Positions 11,126 to 22,065 are shown, counted from the stretch's first letter. The stretch: 64,000 nucleotides of DNA from Sepioteuthis lessoniana (GCA_963585895.1 OY757939.1:54924085-54988084), one strand, 5' to 3'. Notes: generated from the letters alone by a model not told the origin. Program-made: numbers and translations.

Positions 11126-11409
11126 GCATGCTCATTCATTCGTGGGGAACTTTTAATAAAAAATTTTTCAACTTTGATCGGTTTTGTTGCGGAGCCGATA
11201 AGTATGTCGACCCCGCAAATGAATTATGTGAGTGAGAACAGCCAAAGCAATAGGAAGGAACAAAGGTGAGATAATAGTTATAACAAATGACAATTTATTT
11301 GTCGTATTTACAAGCGTATATGTAAATGTCCGTGGCGTTTGTATGTAGTCTTCAGCTAGAATGGGTTATGTCGTTAGCTGGTATAGTCGCGTTGTAGATG
11401 TTCGCAGCT

Positions 11410-11595
11410 GGGCGTTCGACGAGGGTCGCTGGCGTAGGTCGAGTCGTTGAGTTGAGTTAGATGTTTGATGCTGGTAAGCTGAGGTTGGTCGAGTCGTTGA
11501 GTTCAGCTGGACAGTCGTCGCGGGCAGCTGAGGTCGGTCGAGTCGTTGGGTACAGCTGGACAGTCGTCGTGGGCAGCTGAGGTCAGCCGAGGTTG
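11410..11595. repeat. About 49-bp tandem repeat, 3 copies
   Basis: GCTGAGGTYGGTCGAGTCGTTG-type units start at 11478, 11527 and 11576, each with CAGCTGGACAGTCGTCG, giving a 49-bp spacing. It sits within the GC-rich block. Confidence 0.75.
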
Positions 11596-11794
11596 GTAGA
11601 TCGATATCCCCGGTTATGACGGTATGTTATGGTTAACCAAGGATATATCGATCCGGTTGCTGGCTCGTACGGCAGGTCGTACGTGAGTCAGGTGTTGCAG
11701 TGGTAGAACAGTCCGTAACAGCGAGTCGTTACGTGGACTGCGTTGTGCCTTGCAAAAGCGTTGAGGTCGAGGAAAGGCTAGGGCCTTGCTGGGC

Positions 11795-12056
11795 CCCCTA
11801 GCCGTGCGGACGTATCGGACGGGAGTGAAGGCTTTGTCGTGTCAAAGCCGTGCGGACGAGCGGACGAGAGCGGAGGTTTTGTCGGGTCAAAGCCGTGCGG
11901 ACGAGCGGACGGGAACGAAGGCTTTTGTCGGGTCAAAGCCGTGTGGACGAGAGCGAAGGCTTTGTCAGGTCAAAGCCGTGCGGACGAGCGCGAAGGGAAC
12001 GAAGGCTTTGTTGGGGCAAAGCCTTGCGGACGAGCGGACAGGCCAGAAGGCTGAGG
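11795..12056. repeat. About 46-bp GC-rich minisatellite, 5 copies
   Basis: GTCAAAGCCGTGCGGACGAG or a variant starts at 11841, 11886, 11932, 11969 and 12015 (GGCAAAGCC at the last), giving spacings of 45, 46, 37 and 46 bp. The unit is unrelated in sequence to the 47-bp satellite further right. Overlapping ORFs in three frames reflect the repeat and not a gene. Confidence 0.85.
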
Positions 12057-12344
12057 TTAAGATGGGCGTTATCTTAGCGCTGCGCAGATAGCGAAGGAGT
12101 AGCTAAAGGCTGGACAGTGCCATTAGCGCTGCGCAGCTTATCGGACTATCGGAACCGAGTGAGAGTTAAGACCGGTTGGTCTTAGAATCCGTCTTCGTAT
12201 TTGCCGCCTGGCCGTCTACTTCGACTGATCATTACTGACCGCCAGAGATGCTCTGACCCGCAGACAGAGACCTCTTATGGTCCTAAAAAGGACCTTTGTG
12301 CATGCCTATGTAGGTGGAAAAAAAAGCAGATCTACCACGAGAAG

Positions 12345-12690
12345 TGGGATCAACGCTGGAAGTTAAGGTGAATGCGACCGCACAGAATGCAGGACTCCTC
12401 CTTAAAGAGCTTCGCCAAAAGCGTGCCGTTATTTATCCTACGCCCCACCAGCGTACGAATATGGCACAAGGCCGTTTTTAAGGTGGGTCCCGTCGCAAGG
12501 CCGAAGGCCAACGCGATGGGCAGTTCCAAAAATGCCTCGGACCTCGTCGGCATTCCCCTTTTCGGGGCGCTGCCTCCCACCAGACACGACTTGACACAAA
12601 GTGGGGATTCGAACCCTGCTACTTTTCCAGGGCCACGTTGATATCACGAAAGTGCTGTGACACACAGCTCCAGCCGCGTGAATATAAAAT
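12345..12690 (-). mobile_element. Possible tRNA-derived SINE (antisense)
   Basis: On the minus strand, AGCAGGGTTCGAATCCCC is a strong B-box match preceded by a plausible head (TGTGTCACAGCACTTTCGTG). A GC-rich body (GGGAGGCAGCGCCCCGAAAA) follows. Three overlapping ORFs on both strands have no family features. No second copy is present in the window, so repeat status is not shown. Confidence 0.4.
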
Positions 12691-13154
12691 TCTTTGATAA
12701 AAAATGAGTGTAGCCATAAAGTATTTTTCTAACCTGCTATAGGCTGGCGACGACTATTAGTTCAAGTCTTATCAGGTTATTTTTGGCCGAAGTGCTTTGT
12801 AAATGTTATTAATTTTAATTCATCTTTTTCTTTTAGCTATAACGAGGTGTCAAGGTCGTTAGAAAGAAAAAGGGCTGAGTCAGTTGTCCTAACGCGGGCG
12901 TGTAACTTGATATGTTTAGGTTTATCGGCAGGTCGCGGCAGTTTAAATCTTTCAATTCTGTGATACTTTCCACTTCTTAGAATAATAATTATCAAAAAAA
13001 TAAATAAATAAAAATAAAAACAATACTCCGTTTAAGATAAAATCTGATCATATTCTCATGATTAGAGAAAAAACAAAAAAAAAAACAAAAAAAAAAAACA
13101 AATGGTAACAATTAAACTAACCATCTAAAATATTGCACCAACTTTTTGATAACG

Positions 13155-13185
<31 letters not shown>

Positions 13186-13732
13186 AGAAAATGAAATGTT
13201 AAGTGTTAAATTTTTTTGTATTTGAGGAAGTCGAATTTGCAGTATTTACCAATATTACATACCGGTCCCACCTTCGAAAAGTCTTGTACCGTACTCGTCC
13301 GGTTGGTAGGACGTACGACAAATACTTTTATCACATACAGGTTGGTCATAATAAAAAATAAAGGACGTAGAGTTACTTTTATCAGTTTTAGATATGTACT
13401 TTTAATTTAATTTAAATTTAATTCAATACTTTTCGTATTTTGTCAACTTTGAATTGTTTAAATCATTAAACCCTGTGGCGCTCTCTATTAAAAAGATAAT
13501 TCGAAAAAAAAAAAAAGAATGAAATTAAAAACAAGATACAGTTCGTTTCAGATACAATTTAAACTTTTTTTTAATGGTTACAAAAATAAGAAGAAAAATA
13601 ACAAAAAACAATAAAGTTAATCATTTCAAATATTTAGCAATTTTTTTATCATGACATAATAAGAAAAAATAAAATAAATACAATTTCAATTATAAAAATC
13701 TTTAAAAATACGTGAGATTTACTATTCTGTTA
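12691..13732. other. AT-rich noncoding stretch
   Basis: I see no gene. There is an (AC)n microsatellite at about 13150-13180 and several A runs. One tRNA-B-box-like fragment (AGTTCAAGTCTTATC) near 12762 may be a SINE relic. Confidence 0.6.
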
Positions 13733-14190
13733 TGACAGGGTTCTATTACGTTTCGCGAATCATATAAAATTATCTAAGTTAAGATTTGTAGCAGCCACAG
13801 ATCTATTTCCTTTCGCGAATCAATGCCCCTGTTAAGAGAATCGGTCACTCACTGACCAATCAACTGGCAGAGCGCATTGATTCCTTCTCCCTCTCAGGAA
13901 CTATTTTTCTGGTCCCTTTTCTGTAGAACGGACAACGTCAGAGAGAGAGTCTGGAGCTAACAGAAGGAACATATCTCTCCCACATGACTGCACTGATTCC
14001 ACTGGGAACACTTCGCTCACTGCTAGCTTTAAACACGCTTCCTACGAACCAAGGACCAGCATACAGACCAGCAACGCAAAAGAGACACTTTCTCACTCTC
14101 ACTCCTGCTACTGAAATAAACCTTACTTTGTTGTGTTGTTAAAAGAAGTTTTGTAATTCATTTGTGTGCCTAAAAAAATATAGTGTTAGG
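13733..14190 (+). other. Possible solo LTR or promoter-proximal segment
   Basis: This segment starts TGTTATGACAGGGTTCTATT, has two copies of TTTCGCGAATCA about 60 bp apart, and has GAAATAAACCTTACTTTG near its 3' end as a polyadenylation-like signal. The composition is less AT-rich than the flanks. It could be a fossil LTR or an upstream part of the Duox locus, and I cannot decide from sequence alone. Confidence 0.25.
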
Positions 14191-14686
14191 GAAATTAACT
14201 ATTTCCTTTAACCGCTATAGATTTTTAGTTTGTTATGAATTCAGGGTGTTTGAGAGCACTCTTACTTCACATCTGGGAATTTTCCTACTTGTACTGTTTT
14301 TAATCCACGTTACTTCATTAATTTCCTAATTTTTCAATCTGGAAATTGGAAAGTCCTTATTTCCATTTTAATACAAAAATGGAAGGCACGAAGCCTTATG
14401 GAAATTGGAAAGTCATATTGTCTCAAATGGATGCATGCTTATATCCCATCCACCGAAAGATAGTGGCGGGGGGTGATTTCCAATAGGGGTTCCAATCACT
14501 TGGATAACGAACTGGAAAACAGAAATAACTAAAACGCTAATAAATGCTTTTATCTTTTACTATATACATCAGTATAATCAATATAATCATGAACCATCGG
14601 CGGATTCATGGGTGGTCAAGTCATATTTTTAAGTAGTTGATTTTTTTTTTTATAAAAAGAACAAAAAAAAAAAAAACAAAACAAGG

Positions 14687-15136
14687 CTCCTCCTCCTCCT
14701 CCGTCTCCTCCTCCATCTCCTCCTACGGGCGGGGCAAAAACAGTTATGACGTTCCGCCCAGTAGAAGAGGTGGGTGAAACTATAGGTTCACTGACAGTAA
14801 AATTTTTTACTAACGTCCCGGCAAGATATCGCGATATATTTATTTAATGATATTGCTTCAGTCATTCTTTAATTGTACAAAATCGATTATGGCTGATGTA
14901 TCATCAGATCATCTCGTCAAAAAACGTATAATTCACGGTGTTTAATGTCAAAAATTCTGTTGAAAAACAAAACTGTTCATTTTCCAGCTACCGTGGCCCA
15001 GAAGGTGAAAAAAAAAAACCAAAACAAAAGAAAAAGAAATAAAAAAACCCATCTCTGAACAAATAACGAAAGAAAAAAAAAGTAAAAAGACTGTCCACGT
15101 AATAATAATCTTAAAATACATTAAATTTTATTTAAA
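14687..15136 (+). promoter_or_regulatory. Putative Duox upstream and 5' UTR region
   Basis: The region just ahead of the signal-peptide exon holds a TCC-rich tract (14687-14720) and a GC-box-like GGGCGGGGC followed by a CRE-like TGACGT (about 14727-14752). It also has the palindrome TATCGCGATA near 14826. No TATA box at a convincing distance is seen. In-frame TAA at 15122-15124 precedes the ATG. The transcription start, and even whether this is the promoter, are inferences. Confidence 0.25.
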
Positions 15137-15206
15137 ATGAGTCCTGTTTTTTCTGGTACTTTGCTATTGACCCTGAATTATCTTTTGGTAATTTTTACTA
15201 CGACAG
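15137..15206 (+). CDS. Duox: Duox exon encoding the start and signal peptide
   Basis: ATG opens 23 codons reading MSPVFSGTLLLTLNYLLVIF then three Thr, followed by one base of a split codon and the donor GTAAGT. The peptide has a short polar start, a hydrophobic core and small residues at the end, as expected of a signal peptide. An in-frame stop 15 bp upstream supports this start. The split codon (G) joins the GA that opens the exon at 27486 to give Gly, so the product would read TTTG-NAYQRFDGW. Duox is known to have a cleaved signal peptide just before an extracellular peroxidase-homology domain, so position and phase fit. The assignment rests on this fit, because a signal peptide alone is not diagnostic. 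An unseen small exon could lie in the 12.3-kb intron. Confidence 0.6.
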
Positions 15207-15484
15207 GTAAGTAAAGTGATTTATATTTTTTTAACCAGAAATAATTTTAATTTCTGCTTTCTTATACATAATCTTCCTTTTTCAGCTTGAAATTAAAAAA
15301 AAAAAACTATTTTCTTTTTTCAAATACAGTATTGTTTTTAATTTTTTAAATGATTGATTGATTTAATTTTAACGGCATGTCAACTCACTCGGGTTATTTT
15401 ATTGCGTTCATTGTGCATTCATAATTACATTTTTTTCGTAGTAATTTCTTTAGAGTTTTTATCACAGGATATCATCAACAAATA

Positions 15485-15600
15485 ACTTTTAAACATATCT
15501 GTTGATAGGATCCCAAACTGGTACAACAACTTTAGGTAAGAGTGTACCTGGGAGTAATGACAGTGAAGAGGTACTCCATCTTCAGAACTAGAGTATGATA
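15485..15600 (+). repeat. Dispersed repeat family E, partial
   Basis: GTGTACCTGGGAGTAATGAC followed by GAGGTACTCCATCTTCAGAA matches the central part of the copy at 3446-3672. Confidence 0.55.
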
Positions 15601-15639
15601 TATAATCAAATATATTTTTATCATTTAAATATTCAGACT

Positions 15640-15880
15640 ATTGACCATATCTTTGTTATACTCACAACGTTTCGGCTGATATGTGCTTCGGCCTTCTTCA
15701 GGAGTTTGATATCGAACTCGGGAGCCTACACAGAACTTCGAACTGAACCCTTTATTTAATCCACCGGGGTAGATTGTTCCAATTCTGTTAACCATGACCG
15801 GGTTAAGTTATTATAAGTATTCCTTGTTATTCTTACCTGTAGGTGGGATTGAACCTGCAACATCCTTCATCTCAGAAATT
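15640..15880 (-). mobile_element. Penelope-like element relic with hammerhead-like motif
   Basis: On the minus strand CTGAAGA (15693-15699), a GGC...GCC stem and GAAAC, then GTTGTGAGTATAAC appear in the order of a hammerhead ribozyme core (CUGANGA, stem II, GAAA, stem III). The stem next to the GAAA is incomplete, so it is probably inactive. Such motifs are known in Penelope-like retroelements. A B-box-like GGTTCAATCCCACC lies on the same strand near 15850. No reverse-transcriptase sequence is attached. Confidence 0.35.
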
Positions 15881-16375
15881 TTGACAAATAATCAAATATA
15901 TATCAGACGCAGTTTACTGTTATACCCGAGACACTTTTGCGTTATATATATATATATATATAAGGATTATTCAATAATTAAGGTGAATTTTGCCCAAGGA
16001 GTTGGCAAAAGGGGCAGTGTTTACAGTTGTGCCCTTTTCTGGGAAACCAATTGTGGTGGGTCTTTCATGTCCTAGAAGACCTCTTTACAGGCCGCTGCGC
16101 CCGGCAATTTTCTTTACCGAAGAGTTGCTATATTTCCACTCCAAGAATTTGACTAAAACATGCTTCTCCGAACACATAACACATTCTTCTGTAAATTTCA
16201 CATGGTTTGCACTTCTCAGTTCTCAACAATTTGGTGACAGACCTCTGTTCAAACCTGGAGCACTCTGATTTGCCATTATTTTGAAAAACCTCCAAAAGAA
16301 ATATTTTTTTCTAAATTAAAACAATTGTTGCTATGAACCAGTTCCAAACAATTCAGTGTTTTTTTTTTGTTTATT

Positions 16376-16420
16376 ACTACTACTACTACTACTACTATTA
16401 CATCATCATCATCATCATCA
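16376..16420. repeat. (CTA)n(CAT)n microsatellite
   Basis: A trinucleotide CTA run changes to CAT. Confidence 0.95.
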
Positions 16421-16524
16421 TTCTTCTTCAATTTTTTTTTTTTTTCACTTTTTCCAAAATATTTCTCCTTATTTATTGAATGAGCCTGGTGTGTTTATAT
16501 GTGTGTAATATATATTCATTATCG

Positions 16525-16684
16525 AAGACTCTACTCTTTCCCCTGGATTCCTCCACTTAACCTTGATCCGTCGCTTATAATGCTGAGTGTTCAGCAAGGA
16601 GTCATCAAGTACCATTTTGTGGGTCTTAGGTATTATTAGACCTAGGATCAAACCCCGGTATCCTGAGCCACTGGCGAACACTAA
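16525..16684 (-). mobile_element. tRNA-derived SINE, type C (antisense, partial)
   Basis: The sequence GGATTCCTCCACTTAACCTT, then ATGCTGAGTGTTCAGCAAGG, then CCATTTTGTGGGTC, ending near CACTGGCGAACACT, matches the type C copies at 21008, 22477 and 27796. The tRNA-like head lies on the minus strand at the right end and abuts a TA run. Confidence 0.7.
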
Positions 16685-16686
16685 CG

Positions 16687-16689
<3 letters not shown>

Positions 16690-16746
<57 letters not shown>
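16690..16746. repeat. (TA)n microsatellite
   Basis: A long TA run lies between a SINE and the 130-bp hairpin. Confidence 0.95.
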
Positions 16747-16748
<2 letters not shown>

Positions 16749-16750
16749 TT

Positions 16751-16880
16751 CTCTTAAAAAAACAACAATCGGCCACATCTATTTTTATCCTGTTAAAAAG
16801 CATTGATATAAATCAATGCTTTTTAACAGGATGAAAATAGATTTATTATCTTAATGTGACCGATTGTTGTTTTTTAAGAG
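16751..16880. repeat. 130-bp near-perfect hairpin palindrome
   Basis: The left arm begins CTCTTAAAAAAACAACAATC and the right arm ends with its complement, GATTGTTGTTTTTTAAGAG. The centre is ATCCTGTTAAAAAGCATTGAT facing ATCAATGCTTTTTAACAGGAT across four bases. A few mismatches and one short insertion sit in the right arm. The arms would fold into a hairpin of about 60 bp. It may be a MITE or a TA-associated foldback. I see no second copy. Confidence 0.9.
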
Positions 16881-17099
16881 AAAATAGTTTGCTCTGTGGA
16901 TTTTATTTGCATTGAGCTGTTGACCGGGATTACTAAAATTTAACATTCTATTTTTGAATATTTTAATTGTCCTACTTGGAATTGTTCCCAACTCCAGATT
17001 TACTGGATTAAATACTGTCTTATATTTATAAAATCTCGGAATATGAAAGTAAAATAATGGAAGGCTACTCATTTTTGGTAAACTACGTAATCGTATGTG

Positions 17100-18600
17100 T
17101 AGAAATAATCCGTATCTTGTAAACTAAAAAAAAATATTCAAGAGTTTCACTGGAAAATTTTGCAAACACCTAATATTTATTTTAAATTTACAGGAAGCTT
17201 TTACACACAAATATTTTTATTTTTTTTGTTTATTTATTCTTAGATTTTATATGTTATATTGTAGCTCCAATTTTAGTATTAAACTATGGGACCTGTGAAT
17301 CGATTGAGTTCTCGTTGTAAGAGCGGTTCATGATATTGATGCTTCAATTTAGAAAGAAGTGAAAGATTCTAATTGATTAGCATTTATCATATATATCCAG
17401 GATTTGGATACTTGAAAATGACTTTCTGTGCCATGTAGACAGCTGAAAAATTATTATGGACTCGAAAATTGGACTGGAAATTAGCAGTTCATTGCTTTAA
17501 TAAAAATATCTTTGCTACCAGCCGTTTTTGACAAGGTTCTGGTTGCAACCGTAGAGTAGCCTCCCTTATTTTACCATCCGAGTTGGGCATTTATTAAAGT
17601 TCCATTGAAGTTTTTTAAAACTTTTTAGCCACATGACAGTAAAGTTTATTAACAATAAGCTGCGCATAGTGTAAAACATAGTAAGCAGACTATTTAAACG
17701 TGCTTATATATCATAATTTTTTTAGATTATTAAAGAAATAATTCTGTATTGACATTTGCCTTGCTTAAAAAGTGGGGAGTCTTAAATTTTTACTAGATTT
17801 TGACGTACTTTTCTCCAATTACTGGCCAAATCTTAATATGTTATTGAATAAAGAATATTTTTACTCATCGAAAAATATGAATTTTATATCAAGAATCTTA
17901 GAGCTGATTTTTTTTTTTCAATTATTTTTTAAGATACTGAAAATTTTCCACGAAAAAAGTATGGAAACCTACGATAACAACCCTATAAAGCAGTTTCTAG
18001 TTTTGTCCCTTGTATTTGGTTTGAAAAATTCTTTTTTGATACGCCTAGTTATAACTTTCAGTTTCATTTACGTTTCACTAGTGTTGTATTTTGAAAGAGT
18101 TTTGGATTTTAGCTTTTTCTTGTAAAGAAAGATGTCGAAATTTAAAAGAAGTTCAATTTTTTCTTTTCAAATATTCATTTTTAATTCAAATTAATTTGAT
18201 ATCTCAAATTTTAACTTAAAAATGCTTATTAAGCAGTTTATAACTTCTGCTTGTGATGTTACTATACACAAAACTTTTATAATTTAAGTGAATTATTTGT
18301 TCATTCTCTGAAAAGCTTTTAGAAATGTATGAAAACGTGTAAATTTCGTTATAAAAATAATAAATTAAAAAAAAAAAAACAGGGTTGGGGTAAAAATATT
18401 ATTGCTTTAGAGGTAATGAAAGATTTGTAGATTATTACCAGGAATAACATTAACTATTAAAAAGGCAGATAAGTATTATTATTTCACTATTTAAATAATG
18501 AATTTAAAATAATTATTTCATTGAGTTTTCTTAATTGTTCAATTGAAAACCATGTTAACGTGCTTATTTTCCTTTTTCAAAGAAAGAAAGAAAGCTAACG
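17100..18600. other. AT-rich intronic DNA, nothing recognised
   Basis: The sequence is AT-rich with poly-T and poly-A runs. A 117-codon ORF at 17772-18125 is dominated by Phe, Leu, Ile, Asn and Lys as expected by chance in such DNA, and has no family motif. Confidence 0.6.
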
Positions 18601-18619
18601 AAAATAAAGAAAGTAAAAC

Positions 18620-18735
18620 AGAATGGTTAGCAAGCTAAACTAGAAAACTTCACCAGTGAGTCCGAGTCTCGTTGGATGCACAATTTCTACGGCCTTGTGC
18701 CATATCTTAGCAAAATGCTTAGTAAATTACTATTA
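18620..18735 (+). mobile_element. tRNA-derived SINE, type D (diverged)
   Basis: GAATGGTTAGCAAGCTAAAC followed by GTGAGTCCGAGTCTCGTTGG matches the head of the copies at 10790 and 62488 in order and spacing. Confidence 0.55.
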
Positions 18736-18779
18736 AAAGGAAGGAAGAAAACTCAAGACTCTGAATGCCTGATTTTTTA

Positions 18780-19291
18780 AAATGTTATTTTTGCCAACAC
18801 ATCCGTGATTTTTAATGTGCGAGTTAGTGATGGAAATATCTAATTGATTCTGTTTATTATTGACTTGAACAAATCAAAAATTTTCCTGTAATTTTTTTTT
18901 TTTTTTAAATTTTAATTAATCTTTTTATTTTTCTGTCAACCTACTGGTTTCATAAAACCATTTCTCAGACATTTTTTTTTATGGATGATTGATTACTACC
19001 CACCGAACCCTAGTGAGATGTGCAACAATGTCATTTTTTTTTTTTTTTTAGATTGTCTAGAAACATTTGGCATCTGTGTCTAAGTTAAAAACGCAGTAAA
19101 TGTAACCTGAAGTCGAATCTTTTTTTTTTAGACCTTATTTTTTGGTAAACGGAGCAGCTTTGAGCCGTTCACCAAAACATTTCTCGTTCTTCAATGATAC
19201 TTGCATCGGAAAAAAGTCTAAAAATGTTCCGCTGTGGGTTGCACTTACTCTGCTTCTAACTTGGACTATTTCTTTTGTGCACATTTTTTCC

Positions 19292-19323
<32 letters not shown>

Positions 19324-19534
19324 GATATAATAGTCTTACAACTACGAAATGAAAGCTGTTATTTATCACGATATGAAACGAGGAAAAAAAAAGTCAAGTA
19401 ATTTCGAATTTTAAACTTCCCACAATTTCTTGAGGCAAAAAAGACTTTCTGGGTAAAAAAAAAAAAATTGTAACACTTTTTGTTGAAAACAACAGATTGA
19501 GTTTGGACTCAACATGTTCGATTGAGTGAGGGGG
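18780..19534. other. AT-rich DNA with long T runs, nothing recognised
   Basis: Several poly-T runs (for example near 18890, 19035 and 19292) and poly-A runs occur. No ORF, tRNA or recognisable repeat is seen. Confidence 0.6.
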
Positions 19535-19870
19535 TTTTAACGGCATGTCAACCCGTCAGAGTTATTTTATGCCTTGAGGTTAGGGAATCTTGATCATCGT
19601 ACCTTCATGTTTACAATTTTTGTGTAGTTGTTTCATGAGTGCATTTTTTTTCACCTGACTAATTTTTAAACAGATGAGACACCAGGTCAGAGTTAACCTG
19701 GGAGTAATAGTTAACAAAAGGTAAGCCAGACTCCCCAGATCTCCAAAGCTTTACACTCGCTATTAGATGCAATTTAGTGTCATACACAAAACACCTTTTT
19801 TATGGGCGGGGGGCTTACCATCTGACCAGGGCTACAGTCAGTGTAATCAAGCCCCTCTGACTGGGTATTC
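19535..19870 (+). repeat. SINE-tail relic plus dispersed repeat family E
   Basis: TTTTAACGGCATGTCAACCC, then GAGTTATTTTATGCC, is an antisense SINE tail relic. From about 19677, GTCAGAGTTAACCTGGGAGT, then CTCCCCAGATCTCCAAAGCT, then a segment with GGGCTACAGTCAGTGTAATC match family E at 3446-3672. The tail and E occur together again near 15360-15600, so the two may belong to one larger repeat. Confidence 0.55.
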
Positions 19871-20072
19871 ATAAAAACAAACAATTTTAATCAATTTTTA
19901 TGAAGTTTATCATTTGAAAGTAGTGTTGCATATTGACCCCAACTGAGCTGTCTAAATAGGAAATGAACCTGTGTAAATAACAGGTGCATCCAGTCGAAGG
20001 TATCAAGGGGATAACCTTGACTGTCGACAGGTTGAATTGAGTGGGCATAAAACAATAATATAACTCGATGCA

Positions 20073-20430
20073 CAGGAAGTTCGAGTTAGTTGGAGATAAG
20101 ATGCTGTAGAGAGAACCAGCACCCAGCAGCGGGGGCCCTCAAGACCCCTGATTGAGTAGTTGCAGTTTGAGTTCAGATCAGTTGGAGAAAAGATGCTGGA
20201 ATGAGGAACATGTCCCAGAGAGGCTGGGCCCCCAGGCCCCCGATTAAGCAGCCCAGGAGAACGGGAAAGAAACGCTGTCATGGCCATAAGAGTGGGGGTC
20301 AATATGTTGCAGTTCTGTTTAGCCTCCAACTCACCTCTCACACAGTAAAACCTTTAGTAACCGTTTCGAACCCTTTCAAATAAAGTGAGAGGTATATTTT
20401 TCTAAAGAACTGTGTCACTCGTCTTTATTG
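20073..20430 (+). repeat. GC-rich segment with 88-bp tandem duplication, LTR-like
   Basis: Two imperfect tandem copies of about 88 bp share AGTTGGAGA, AAGATGCTG, GGGCCC and CCCCTGATT or CCCCCGATTAAGC. They are followed by CCGTTTCGAACCCTTTCAAA and TAAAGTGAGAGG, a polyadenylation-like AATAAA. The arrangement resembles an LTR end or an untranslated exon. No coding region or second copy is in the window. Confidence 0.3.
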
Positions 20431-20544
20431 TGTCATTGTTATGATTCTGCATGCATCTGCATATGTGTATGTATAGTTGTTCATGGCTATACAACAGTAG
20501 AAGAACATGAAAAGATATATTATTTTTATTGACAAGCTGGTTTT

Positions 20545-20880
20545 TACTAGCTTGAGTTAAAAGTCTTGCCATATTTTGGTAATGTGATGCACAATTTGGC
20601 AAGGTTGTGAAGGTAACAAACCGTACTGGGCTATGAGATGCTGAGCTCGCCTGATTCTTTCCAAGTTTGCCTCTATGGCTTGCACTACAGCTTAAAAATC
20701 CATGGTTTTAGGACTCTCTGACCATGCCAGACCCTTGAGATGTTTGCAGCTCAAACAAAATTTTTTGAACCCTCTAGTTACTGTACTGAGATCAACTGTG
20801 CCTTCAACTTTCACATGACAAATTTTTTTGGTTGCTTCCACAATGTTATGGCCCAATTCAAACTTGCAAAACATAGGTTC
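20545..20880 (-). mobile_element. mariner transposase N-terminal fragment
   Basis: A 60-codon ORF at 20692-20874 reads MFCKFELGHNIVEATKKICH and continues through GTVDLSTVTRGFKKF. It matches the paired helix-turn-helix DNA-binding start of mariner transposases of the type fused in SETMAR. Beyond a stop, further codons (QAIEANLE and IVHHITKIWQDF) match the following segment of the same family, so the fragment extends to about 20545. The catalytic DDD domain is absent. It is a dead fragment inside the Duox intron. Confidence 0.8.
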
Positions 20881-21007
20881 ACAAATTAGATTACGTTACA
20901 CATTCATTTGTATGGCTTTCAAATCCTGCACACAGTGAATCAATGCATAACATGTTAGCACACTGACTACCATGATACTACCAACCACAGCAGCATGTGA
21001 TGTGAAG

Positions 21008-21232
21008 TGAAGTTGGCGACCTTAGTCATGAGTGACCTAAAGGCTCCCTTTTCAATAGCTATTACACCAAGGTATAGGGGAGGGTGCTACTCTATTCCCT
21101 GGATTGCTCCACTTTACCCTTGGTCCATACCTTATAGTGCTGAGTGTTAAGCAAGGCGGCATCAAGTACCATTTTTTGAGTCAAACCTGGGATTAAACCC
21201 CAGTCTCCTGGACCATTGGCGAACACTTTTCT
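21008..21232 (-). mobile_element. tRNA-derived SINE, type C (antisense)
   Basis: On the minus strand the tRNA-like part has GTTCGCCAATGGTCCAGGAG and a B-box-like GGGGTTTAATCCC. The body includes CTTGCTTAACACTCAGCACT and GGAGCAATCCAGGGAATAGA and ends at CTAAGGTCGCCAAC. It is closely related to the copies at 22477 and 27796. Confidence 0.8.
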
Positions 21233-21239
21233 ATGCCGT

Positions 21240-22065
21240 AAACTAGCATGTACTAAAATATTGCAAAACTTTTGACTCCCTCTAATTGTAGATTGTGGGT
21301 GTATTTTTTTGGATACTGAAGAAAATTAATTTTTAAAAAAATATAAATCAGAGCTTCTCAAACATTTTATTTGATGCAACTCTTGTAACCAAATTTAATT
21401 TCTGTTCACCCCCAAATAAATTAATTGAATACTAAATTAAGAAACAACTAATGTACTGGTACAAATGCAAATGCACTTTTAATTCTTGAATTTTTAATGA
21501 GAAGAATGGGTTTGGTGAGTACTGAGAGGATCACGAATATTAGGTTGCAGATTTGTGATTTTGAACCGCAAATCACCATGTACTATATTCAAAGTTCTTT
21601 TCTTTTTGCTTAGTAAATAATGGACATAGATAAACCCAGATTCCATTATGCAGAAACTTGGAAAAGCTAGTAAAATGGGCTTAAAAGTTGCACAAAACTT
21701 TGGATATTTTGCTCCAGTTTTTGATATCTGATAACTAGTCTGTATGATCTATTGATTTTTGTTCTCCTGTTATAAAGGGATTTATAAATACAAACAAATA
21801 AATTCACTGCCTTTGGACCCCCTATGCTTTTTATTCACCTTACCCACATTTGTATTCACCCCCAGAAGTCTATATGGACCAATTTGATTTAAACATCTTT
21901 CAAACTGGTACAAAAGAAATAAAAGACAACATACAACTGGGTGGGAAAGGTAATTCACTGGGAATTGTGCAAGAGATTAAAATTTGACCATATTGACAAA
22001 TGGTATACGCACAAATCAGAATCTTTTCTAGATATAAACTCCTTTGATGTAAATACTAAACACAC
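21240..22065. other. AT-rich intronic DNA, nothing recognised
   Basis: No ORF of note, tRNA-like signal or repeat shared with the rest of the window is seen. Confidence 0.55.

Larger units (their letters stand above)
11270..12300 (-). repeat. GC-rich LTR-like block (fossil), class uncertain
   Basis: This kilobase is far richer in G and C than its neighbours. On the minus strand a polyadenylation-like signal (CAAATAAATTGTCATTTGTT) lies at the left edge, as near the end of an LTR. It contains two tandem blocks listed separately. I could not find a second copy or coding region, so a solo LTR or an untranslated leader of a retroelement is only an inference. ORFs of 60-100 codons here follow from repeats with few stops. 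Confidence 0.35.

Noticed and set aside
11786-12091. ORFs of 71-101 codons in three frames
   Set aside because: They coincide with the GC-rich minisatellite, where stops are rare in every frame.
12350-12665. Four overlapping ORFs on both strands
   Set aside because: None shows family features, and a B-box match and composition point to a SINE-like repeat instead.
15794-16268. Two overlapping ORFs of 92-93 codons
   Set aside because: They include a TA microsatellite and SINE-like sequence in translation. There is no conserved motif.
17772-18125. 117-codon ORF
   Set aside because: The composition is that of random AT-rich DNA. There is no recognisable motif, and it lies within the Duox intron.
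19891-20602. Several short ORFs on both strands
   Set aside because: No family resemblance. They overlap the GC-rich tandem duplication and a SINE-rich stretch.
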